A DNA stretch of 5,016 bases, from positions 1 to 5,016 of the forward strand of contig SKZB01000177.1 of NCBI GenBank assembly GCA_007127615.1, given 5' to 3'. Numbering within the stretch: the stretch's first letter is position 1; the number at the start of each line of letters is the position of its first letter. Below the pieces are notes generated by a model. The model was given only the letters and a program-made list of their open reading frames with translations. It was not told the origin of the DNA and searched no databases. Of this stretch, positions 1-5,016 are shown one piece after another. The translations under genes were made by a program, and so were the position numbers. The stretch is from Phycisphaerales bacterium. Lineage in GTDB: Bacteria; Planctomycetota; Phycisphaerae; Phycisphaerales; SM1A02.

Positions 1-3000
1 GATGGTCCGCTCATCGAGCTGGCCGTCGACCAGCCGGCCGTAGCCGAGATTGTTCATCGCCATCGCATGGGTCGGATCGGCCGCGACGGCTTCCTCGAGC
101 AGCCGGAGCGTCCCCGATTCGTTGCCGAGCAGGTTGAAATACTGACTGGCGTGAAAGAACACTTTCGCGCGGGTCGGTTCGCCTTCGAGAAAGACCATGG
201 CGGGCAATTGATCGGCCATGTCGAGATCATCGATGAGCCGTATGGTCCGCTCGACCTGCCCGCGGCTTTCGGAAACCAGTGCATCGGCGACGAAGACGAG
301 CGAGGCCAGAAATGCGAACGCGTCCTCCGGAAGCGATTCATCTTCACGAAGGCGGGCCCGGAGCGCGGTCGCGGCGGCCTCGGCGTGTCCTTCCTCCATC
401 AGCGACTGCGCCAGGTCGCGCCAGACGAGGGGGGCCTGCTCGCCGGTGGTCGACTGCGCGTCACGAGCCGCGGCCCGCGCGATCCGATCGAACCGCGTCT
501 CCGCAACCTCATCGCGCCGCGAAAGCGCCCGCATGGCAATCGCGTACACCTGGAGCGGCGCTTCGGTCTGACGCGCCGCGAGCGCTTCCACCAGCTCAAT
601 GGCGATCCGGTCCAGGGCCGCATCGGCCCGATCGGCCCGGGCGATGATCGCCACCGCGGTGATGAGTTGATCCGGCGCGGTGTCGGCCGCATGTTCCGCC
701 AGCCAGTTGAGATGTTCTCTCGCGCGGGCGTGCCTCCCCACACCGGCGTAGAGCGCCGCAAGTTCCGTTTCCCGGCGCGGCCCCTTCGGGCGGGTCGTGA
801 GCCGCTCCTCCCCGTACCGGAACGCCCGGTCGATCTGTCCGGTCGCGCGGTACAGCGACTCGATGAGGCGCCGGGCGGTGATATGCCCCGGCTTGCGCTG
901 AATCATCTCCTCCAGCGCCTCGATCGCCTCCGCCGCACGGTTTCCGCGAACCAGGGCGCCGGCCCAGTGTTCGAGCAGGATCGGATCCCCCGGCCGCTTC
1001 CGCCGTTGGTCATTGAGCCACTCGATGGCCGCGTCGAGCCGATCGCGCACTTCCCAGGCCGAAATCACCAGCTGCAGCGCCTGCGCATCGCCGGGGTTGG
1101 TCTCATAGACCTTGAGCAGCCGCTCGAGGGCCTGGTCGTACCGCCGCTGATTGAGTTCCTGCCGCGCGACGTATCGATCGTAGAGCGGGCTCTCCGAATC
1201 CTGCCGGTGGAGCTGCCGCCCCAGTTCGATAAAGGTCGGACCGTCACTCAACATCCCATCCGGCCCGTAGAGCAGGAACAGGACCTCGTACGCCGGCTCG
1301 TAGCCGGGGTCACCTTCGAGCGCGGCGCGGCCGGCATCGGCGGCAAGCTGCCCCCACGCCCGCTGCTCCGAGCGACGGATCTGCACCTCGGCGTAGGCCG
1401 CGCACGCCTTGGCGTACTCCACCAGCACCGCCCGCCGGAGATCATCCGGCCAGGCCTCGTCGTCAGAGGATTCCAGGATCGCCATCGCCCGCTGCGCCGC
1501 TTCGATCGCGTCCTCCGGCATGGAGAGCGCCCGGCTCGCCCGCGACGCCACCGCCCACGTCCAGGGGTGATCGAACCGGTCGGCCTCGGCCGTCGCGCGG
1601 CGGAGGAGAAGCGGCTCCTCCAGCAGGGTCGTCAACTCCATGCGCAGCCAGAAGACGATCGGCTCATCGGGCCATCGCCCGGCCGCCTGCTCCATCAGTT
1701 GCCACGCCTCGCCGAATGCGCCCAGCGTCGCGATGATGCGGGTGCGGAGCACCTGACCGGCAACGCGGTCCGCCAGGGACTCGGGGAACGCCTCCAGCAG
1801 CGCCTCGGGACTCGGCACCGCAAAGACGAGCTGGTTCGCAATCGTTGCCGCGAGATCGGGGTGACGATCAATCAGTTCGACCGCGGCGGCAATCGCCCCC
1901 GGCTGATCCTGCGCGGTCCACCACTGCAGAAGCGTTCTCATCACCGACCGATCGCGCGGCCGCCGCTTCAGATAATCGCTCAAAAGCGGTCGCGCCTGAT
2001 CGCGCGGCAGCAGCGCGGCCGCGGTCCGGACGAGGTCGGCGCGCCGGGGATTTTCATCAAGCCGTTTCCGAACCGCGCGCACGAGCAGCGAGACATCTTC
2101 GACATGATCGTGCAGATACCGCGCCAGCTGAATTTCGCGATCGCTGATGGGCGAACTCTGATCAATCAAGTCGAGCCAGATGAGCTGGGCGCGGGCCGGC
2201 CGGTTCCGGGCGAGTTCCGCGTAGATTCGGCGCGGGGGAAGGGCGGCGGGATCCACGTCCGGCAGTTTCGCGGCTTCTTCGTACACCGCCGCCGCTTCGT
2301 CGTACTCCCTCAGACGGCAATGCGCATCACCGAGATGTCGCAGCGTCTCGCTGCGCTGCTGGTACACCGAAAGAATGCGCGGGCCGTACGTCGAACGTTC
2401 GATCAATACGGGATCAAAGACGACCGCGCGGGAAGCGATGTCCGTCAGCGCACGATCGAAACCAAGCTGCCGAAAGATCGTGGCGAGCGTGAACGAGACG
2501 ATCACATCGGCGGCGGGATCATGGTCGAAATCAAACTCTTCGTGCAATCGCCGGGCGAAGATCGCCCCGGCCTTTTCGTACCGCTCCAGATTGGCGTAGG
2601 CGAGCCCGACGGTCATGACCGACTCGGGATCGCGCGGCTCCAGGCGCAGTGCCCGCTCGTAGGACCGCACACCACTTCGCTGATCTCCGCCGGAGATCAG
2701 CGCTCGCCCGAGTTCCCGGTAGAGCGCAACGGCGTGCGGGTCGTGCTCAATGGCGCGCTGGAAGGCGCTGGCCGCGACCACGTAGCGCTCTTCCTGCATC
2801 GCCTGCCGTCCCCGGAAGAACAGCTCGAGCGCCGCGCGGTGATCTTCTTCATCCATTTCCCGTGACGGATCCGGCGGCTCCCAGTCGCCGGCAAACGCAT
2901 CGGGCGACGCCGCCTCTTCACTGCGGCTCAGGTTTTCGAGCGCTTCTCGCCAGCTCCGCCGAGCTCTCGCATCCGAATCAGCGCGGGGCGCAAGTTGATC

Positions 3001-3207
3001 GTGATTAAGCCCGGGCGGCAACGGGACGTCGGTCGAGCGCGGCGCCGCGCGATCGGCTTCGCGCTCTGCGGCCAGCGCGAGGACCGCCCGCGCGGAACGG
3101 CTTGCTTCATGGGCCATCGACGCATCGGGGTCAACGGAAGCGCACCCCAGAGGCACGAACAGGAGCAGCGGAATCAGTGATCGAGTCATTCGTCCGTTTC
3201 TGGACAT
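1..3207 (-). CDS. Large TPR-repeat protein with lipoprotein-like signal, 3' end outside window
   Basis: The reverse-strand frame is open for 1069 codons from ATG at 3207 to the window edge, so the C-terminus is missing. I chose 3207 because GAGGG lies 8 nt upstream; an in-frame ATG at 3189 is the alternative, with a weaker ribosome site. The N-terminus has basic residues, a hydrophobic stretch (LIPLLLFVPLG) and Cys22, which looks like a lipoprotein signal, although the lipobox VPLG-C is not canonical (Pro at -3, Leu at -2). A low-complexity, charged segment follows (about 25-118). TPR-like helix pairs are clear at about 121-230, 284-318, 673-810 and again at 1044-1069 (DPTHAMAMNNLGYG). The middle (about 320-670) is helical and Ala/Leu/Arg-rich with diverged repeats. 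TPR arrays form scaffolds for protein binding, and this one is likely exported and membrane-anchored. No enzymatic domain is visible and I do not recognise a named family. The partner is unknown. Confidence 0.93.
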   Translation of the reverse strand, partial: MSRNGRMTRSLIPLLLFVPLGCASVDPDASMAHEASRSARAVLALAAEREADRAAPRSTDVPLPPGLNHDQLAPRADSDARARRSWREALENLSRSEEAASPDAFAGDWEPPDPSREMDEEDHRAALELFFRGRQAMQEERYVVAASAFQRAIEHDPHAVALYRELGRALISGGDQRSGVRSYERALRLEPRDPESVMTVGLAYANLERYEKAGAIFARRLHEEFDFDHDPAADVIVSFTLATIFRQLGFDRALTDIASRAVVFDPVLIERSTYGPRILSVYQQRSETLRHLGDAHCRLREYDEAAAVYEEAAKLPDVDPAALPPRRIYAELARNRPARAQLIWLDLIDQSSPISDREIQLARYLHDHVEDVSLLVRAVRKRLDENPRRADLVRTAAALLPRDQARPLLSDYLKRRPRDRSVMRTLLQWWTAQDQPGAIAAAVELIDRHPDLAATIANQLVFAVPSPEALLEAFPESLADRVAGQVLRTRIIATLGAFGEAWQLMEQAAGRWPDEPIVFWLRMELTTLLEEPLLLRRATAEADRFDHPWTWAVASRASRALSMPEDAIEAAQRAMAILESSDDEAWPDDLRRAVLVEYAKACAAYAEVQIRRSEQRAWGQLAADAGRAALEGDPGYEPAYEVLFLLYGPDGMLSDGPTFIELGRQLHRQDSESPLYDRYVARQELNQRRYDQALERLLKVYETNPGDAQALQLVISAWEVRDRLDAAIEWLNDQRRKRPGDPILLEHWAGALVRGNRAAEAIEALEEMIQRKPGHITARRLIESLYRATGQIDRAFRYGEERLTTRPKGPRRETELAALYAGVGRHARAREHLNWLAEHAADTAPDQLITAVAIIARADRADAALDRIAIELVEALAARQTEAPLQVYAIAMRALSRRDEVAETRFDRIARAAARDAQSTTGEQAPLVWRDLAQSLMEEGHAEAAATALRARLREDESLPEDAFAFLASLVFVADALVSESRGQVERTIRLIDDLDMADQLPAMVFLEGEPTRAKVFFHASQYFNLLGNESGTLRLLEEAVAADPTHAMAMNNLGYGRLVDGQLDERTI
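2678..2702. repeat. Perfect 12-bp inverted repeat with 1-nt centre inside the TPR gene
   Basis: Forward-strand arms are CGCTGATCTCCG (2678-2689) and CGGAGATCAGCG (2691-2702) around a single C at 2690. In mRNA this gives an 11-bp stem with a 3-nt loop. It lies within TPR-gene codons 169-177 (A-L-I-S-G-G-D-Q-R), at the turn between two helices of a TPR unit. There is no T-tract on either side, so it is not a standard intrinsic terminator. The function is unknown and it may be coincidental. Confidence 0.85.
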
Positions 3208-3215
3208 GAATCCGT

Positions 3216-3220
3216 CCCTC
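3216..3220 (-). promoter_or_regulatory. Shine-Dalgarno sequence of the TPR lipoprotein gene
   Basis: The reverse strand reads GAGGG, then 8 nt (ACGGATTC), then ATG at 3207. This spacing is good and favours 3207 over the in-frame ATG at 3189, which is preceded only by a GGA close to the start codon. Confidence 0.7.
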
Positions 3221-3221
3221 G

Positions 3222-3243
3222 GCCGGCGATGTCCATCGGCGGC
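3222..3243 (-). promoter_or_regulatory. Stem-loop directly upstream of the TPR gene ribosome site
   Basis: On the transcript strand GCCGCCGAT, loop GGAC, ATCGCCGGC can pair in 8 of 9 positions, with one C-C mismatch. The stem ends 1 nt before the GAGGG ribosome site. This position could affect translation initiation or mRNA stability. No T-run follows, so it is not a typical terminator. It is visible in the sequence, but its function is an inference. Confidence 0.5.
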
Positions 3244-3287
3244 GATATTCATCGTTTCCGATCGACCTTCCGAATGGCATGCCCGGT

Positions 3288-3300
3288 GGGTGCTGCACCC
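3288..3300. repeat. Short palindrome in the gap upstream of the TPR gene
   Basis: GGGTGC-T-GCACCC is a perfect 6-bp inverted repeat around one T, 25 nt beyond the stop of the HhH-like gene. As RNA it gives only a 5-bp stem with a 3-nt loop and no U-tract follows, so it is a weak candidate for a terminator and an equally weak one for an operator. The rest of the 118-nt gap (3208-3325) contains no promoter I can call with confidence. A GAATAT stretch on the reverse strand near 3246-3251 is the only A/T-rich candidate for a -10 element. Confidence 0.4.
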
Positions 3301-3325
3301 TGCGGTGAGACCTTCATCGCGCGGG

Positions 3326-4057
3326 TCAGCTTTTGCCGGCCGTCTTTCTCTCCGTCGTCCGCTTGGTGACGGACTTCTTCCGCGTGCTTTCCTTGGCCGT
3401 CTTTCCGGCCGAAGCGGTGGACTTCTTGGTTCCCTGACTTCGTTTTTTTCGCTTGGGTGCGTTCTCGACCGCGTCCTGCAGGGCAAAGTGGGCCTCGCGG
3501 GCATCCGCGGCCTTGATCTGCCGCTCGAGCCAGGAAAGCGTCTCGGCCAGGTCGACCGACTCATCGATCACGCCCTCCTCGATGAGCCGCTGGTGAAGTT
3601 GGTCATCCACCGGAATGGCGTGGGCATCGAAACTCAGCAGCGCGACGCGCGCGGCCACGTAGGGGACGATGCCTTCGAGTGAATCGAGGTACTTTCGAAC
3701 ATCGCGCTTGCCGAGCGACGTCAGCGCATCCAGCGCGACGGCGTGCTCCCGTGAGTAGAGATCGCGGAGCGTGGCCCGCAGGCGCTGGCAGCGTTCAATC
3801 CCACCGGGATAACGCACGCCGATGATGTCCTGAATCTCATCGGCCATGCAGACCCGCAGTTCGTTGAAATCAACGATGCTCGACCGGATATGCCGGTACG
3901 CGATCTGGGCCTTTTCACTGGACGTCCCCCAGAGCAGGAACGAATACACCAGCACCGCAATGGGATCATCGGAATCCGGCGCTTCGGGCAGTTCGGCACC
4001 CTTGTGCTTCTTCAGCAGCGCATTGAGTCTGGTTGCATTTTTCTCACCGTTTTTCAC
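3326..4057 (-). CDS. HhH-GPD/endonuclease III-like protein with basic C-terminal tail
   Basis: This 243-residue protein starts with GTG at 4057, inside the rbfA stop codon (GTGA overlap), with GAGAGGG 9 nt upstream. The coupling suggests co-translation with rbfA. Residues about 31-160 are helical and resemble the HhH-GPD fold of base-excision glycosylases. The segment LEGIVPYVAARV (127-138) followed by F143 and IPVDD (148-152) aligns without gaps, from memory, to the Nth hairpin-helix-hairpin LPGVGRKTANVV and IAVDT. The catalytic Asp position is kept (D151), but the Nth lysine position is Tyr133 and the hairpin glycine is Val131. The four-cysteine iron-sulfur motif is absent: the only cysteines are C70 and C90. 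Residues 201-243 are a tail rich in Lys, Arg, Ser and Thr (17 K/R, 2 Glu), like histone-type nucleic-acid-binding tails. DNA or RNA binding is plausible and glycosylase activity is doubtful. The gene is certain and the fold assignment is moderate. Confidence 0.85.
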   Translation of the reverse strand: MKNGEKNATRLNALLKKHKGAELPEAPDSDDPIAVLVYSFLLWGTSSEKAQIAYRHIRSSIVDFNELRVCMADEIQDIIGVRYPGGIERCQRLRATLRDLYSREHAVALDALTSLGKRDVRKYLDSLEGIVPYVAARVALLSFDAHAIPVDDQLHQRLIEEGVIDESVDLAETLSWLERQIKAADAREAHFALQDAVENAPKRKKRSQGTKKSTASAGKTAKESTRKKSVTKRTTERKTAGKS

Positions 4058-4470
4058 GTGGATTCACCCTCTCGAAACTGTTCGGCAATCTCGGCCGTCG
4101 TCGGTTCACTGGTCTCACCGTGACTCGAATCATCGTCGACCGCGCGGCGGATGGCGGCATTGACCTCGGCCTGCTTCTTGAGCGACGAATCCAGCTTGAA
4201 AATCAGCCGGGGCATGCGCCGGAAAGAAACCTCCCCGGCAATCTCCCGTCGCAGGTGGCCGGCCGCACTGTGCAATCCCTTCAGCGTCATGCGTTCGTGT
4301 TCCTGCGGCAGAACGGAGACGTATACCCGCGCCTCGCTGTAATCGTCGGTCAGACGGATCTCGGTGACGGAGATCATCCCCCGCACCCGCGGATCGTGCA
4401 GCCCCTTCACGAGGCGCGCCTGGATCGCGCGGCGAAGGACGGAGGCAATTTGTTGGGCATGAACACTCAT
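4054..4470 (-). CDS. rbfA: 30S ribosome-binding factor RbfA
   Basis: RbfA is a small cytoplasmic KH-fold protein that binds the 30S subunit and is needed for late 16S rRNA maturation and cold adaptation in characterised bacteria. This copy has 138 residues, a normal length. Family signatures are DPRVRGMISVTEIRLTDD (26-43), A-x-VYVSVL (47-54), the AxG kink of the KH fold (A69-A70-G71) followed by LRREIA, and RRMPRLIFKLDSS (84-96). Residues 111-138 form a polar, acidic tail that is typically disordered. The start at 4470 is fixed by an in-frame TAA at 4476-4474 just upstream. No strong ribosome site lies at the usual distance; only a weak GGA is present, and a mini-ORF stop overlaps the ATG. 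It lies 99 nt after infB, as in many bacteria, and overlaps the next gene by 4 nt. Confidence 0.96.
   Translation of the reverse strand: MSVHAQQIASVLRRAIQARLVKGLHDPRVRGMISVTEIRLTDDYSEARVYVSVLPQEHERMTLKGLHSAAGHLRREIAGEVSFRRMPRLIFKLDSSLKKQAEVNAAIRRAVDDDSSHGETSEPTTAEIAEQFREGEST
4067..4073 (-). promoter_or_regulatory. Shine-Dalgarno sequence supporting the GTG start of the HhH-like gene
   Basis: GAGAGGG on the reverse strand lies within the last codons of rbfA, 9 nt before GTG at 4057. It supports the GTG start that overlaps the rbfA stop. The next in-frame Met is at residue 71, deep inside the folded region. Confidence 0.7.
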
Positions 4471-4481
4471 TCGTTATCCAT
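4467..4481 (-). other. Four-codon mini-ORF overlapping the rbfA start
   Basis: On the transcript strand ATG at 4481 opens a frame M-D-N-E ending in TGA at 4469-4467, which overlaps the rbfA ATG (4470-4468) as ATGA. An AGG lies 5 nt before the mini-ORF ATG, a better ribosome site than anything placed for rbfA itself. The mini-ORF could feed ribosomes to rbfA by termination-reinitiation. With only four codons, chance is a serious alternative. Confidence 0.3.
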
Positions 4482-4530
4482 CTTGACCTGCCTTGACCTG
4501 ACTTGACCTGCCTAGACCTGCCTAGACATG
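4481..4530. repeat. Five tandem copies of a 10-bp unit in the infB-rbfA spacer
   Basis: The units are TCTTGACCTG, CCTTGACCTG, ACTTGACCTG, CCTAGACCTG and CCTAGACATG, in exact 10-bp register. The first three share CTTGACCTG, and the last two carry CTAGAC with one further change. On the transcript strand each unit reads roughly CAGGTCAAGG, so the rbfA leader holds a series of AGG motifs. The array lies after the infB stop and ends at the mini-ORF ATG, so it is untranslated. Confidence 0.9.
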
Positions 4531-4533
4531 CGC

Positions 4534-4557
4534 GCTCGACCGGCTGGCTCGACCGGC
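4534..4557. repeat. Two-copy 11-nt direct repeat next to the 10-bp array
   Basis: GCTCGACCGGC occurs at 4534-4544 and 4547-4557 with a 2-nt gap (period 13). It lies between the 10-bp array and the infB stop. The flanking CGCGC and GCGCG can pair on the transcript strand, but the stem is only 5 bp around a long loop, and there is no T-tract to suggest a terminator after infB. Confidence 0.75.
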
Positions 4558-4569
4558 GCGGAAAATACT

Positions 4570-5016
4570 TCAGCCGTCCAACGTGCGCCGCACCTCCCGC
4601 GTCTTGTAACACTCGAGCACATCGCCGACGCGAATATCATCGTAGCCGACGATCTTCATGCCGCACTCCTGACCCGCTCGGACTTCCTTGGCGTCGTCCT
4701 TGAACCGCTTGAGTTGCTCCAGCCGGCGGTCCTTTTCGATCACCACCTCGTCGCGCGTCACGCGAATCTGCGCGTTGCGCTCGATCACGCCGTCGGTGAC
4801 GTAGCAACCGGCAATCATGCCGACCTTGGTGATCTTGAAGACCTCGCGCACCTCGGCGTGGCCGAGCACTTCGAGCTTCACTTCCGGTTCGAGCAGACCC
4901 TCCGCGGCCCTCTTGACGTCATCCAGGATGTCGTAGATCACATCGTAGAACCGAACATCGACATTCTTCTGCTCCGCGGCCTTGCGGGCCTGGCTCGACG
5001 AGGTGACGTTGAAGCC
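4570..5016 (-). CDS. infB: Translation initiation factor IF2, C-terminal part (5' end outside window)
   Basis: The frame is open from the right edge to TGA at 4572-4570 and gives the last 148 residues of IF2, the GTPase that brings initiator fMet-tRNA to the 30S subunit and promotes subunit joining. The fragment starts in domain III (GFNVTSSSQARKAAEQ), passes through the connecting helix region VRFYDVIYDILDDVKRAAEG, and contains the whole C-terminal beta-barrel that binds fMet-tRNA: AEVREVFKITKVGMIAGCYV, then LKRFKDDAKEVRAGQECG and YDDIRVGDVLECYK. The GTP-binding domain lies outside the window. An internal Met at 4941 is not the start, because homology continues upstream of it. The stretch after RDEVVIE reads KDRRLEQL where the E. 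coli protein has YEGELESL, a minor variation. infB precedes rbfA here, the classical order. Confidence 0.97.
   Translation of the reverse strand, partial: GFNVTSSSQARKAAEQKNVDVRFYDVIYDILDDVKRAAEGLLEPEVKLEVLGHAEVREVFKITKVGMIAGCYVTDGVIERNAQIRVTRDEVVIEKDRRLEQLKRFKDDAKEVRAGQECGMKIVGYDDIRVGDVLECYKTREVRRTLDG

Noticed and set aside
622..639. Two adjacent copies of ATCGGCCCG
   Set aside because: They encode a short R-A-D-R-A-D stretch in the TPR protein, consistent with codon bias and Ala/Arg-rich helices. No further copies are seen nearby.
67..2865. 932-codon open frame on the forward strand
   Set aside because: It is in codon register with the reverse-strand TPR gene, and its product is a featureless Arg/Pro/Gly-rich chain. 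The reverse frame has a ribosome site, signal peptide, TPR motifs and colinearity with infB-rbfA. High GC makes stops rare in this antisense frame.
3288..3300. Palindrome as an intrinsic terminator after the HhH-like gene
   Set aside because: The stem is only 5 bp with a realistic loop and has no T-tract on the transcript strand.
3206..3682. Forward-strand 158-codon frame across the TPR gene leader and the HhH-like gene
   Set aside because: It lies antisense to the well-supported HhH-like gene and its leader, has no recognisable domain, and its composition is that of a shadow frame.
4033..4506. Forward-strand 157-codon frame opposite rbfA
   Set aside because: rbfA on the reverse strand is a clear family match over its whole length. 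The forward product resembles no family I know.
4481..4510. TTGACC motifs on the forward strand resembling -35 promoter boxes
   Set aside because: They are a by-product of the 10-bp repeat. No -10 element or forward-strand gene follows at a suitable distance.
4130..4612. Second reverse-strand frame of 160 codons overlapping rbfA and the end of infB
   Set aside because: It is a shifted frame of rbfA and the spacer. Its product is Arg/Ala/Gly-rich with no motifs, and it runs through the repeat array.

Overview
This is a GC-rich bacterial window. All four genes I can support lie on the minus strand and read from right to left: the 3' end of infB (translation initiation factor IF2), rbfA (30S ribosome-binding factor A), a small gene for a protein resembling a degenerate HhH-GPD/endonuclease III family member with a lysine-rich tail, and a very large tetratricopeptide-repeat (TPR) protein with a lipoprotein-like signal peptide that runs off the left edge. 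High GC, the style of the IF2 C-terminus, the basic protein tail and the giant TPR lipoprotein suggest Planctomycetota (perhaps a Phycisphaerae-like lineage). That is an inference from general appearance and no marker here proves it.

Layout: 5016-4570 is the IF2 C-terminus. 4569-4471 is a 99-nt untranslated spacer holding a two-copy 11-nt direct repeat, five tandem copies of a 10-bp unit, and a four-codon mini-ORF whose stop overlaps the rbfA start. 4470-4054 is rbfA. 4057-3326 is the HhH-like gene, which starts with GTG inside the rbfA stop (GTGA overlap). 3325-3208 is a 118-nt gap with a 13-nt palindrome and a stem-loop directly before a good Shine-Dalgarno sequence. 3207-1 is the TPR lipoprotein, 1069 codons without a stop.

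infB and rbfA form the translation part of the conserved nusA-infB-rbfA neighbourhood. The HhH-like gene is probably translationally coupled to rbfA, so it is likely expressed together with these translation genes. The TPR gene has its own leader and may be a separate unit or the end of the same transcript.

The forward strand carries a 932-codon open frame (67-2865) that could be mistaken for the main gene. It is in codon register with the TPR gene and is best read as its antisense shadow. The least explained items are the tandem-repeat leader of rbfA, the HhH-like protein with a substituted catalytic lysine and a histone-like tail, and a perfect 12-bp inverted repeat buried in the TPR coding sequence. 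I see no CRISPR array, insertion sequence, tRNA, rRNA or riboswitch.
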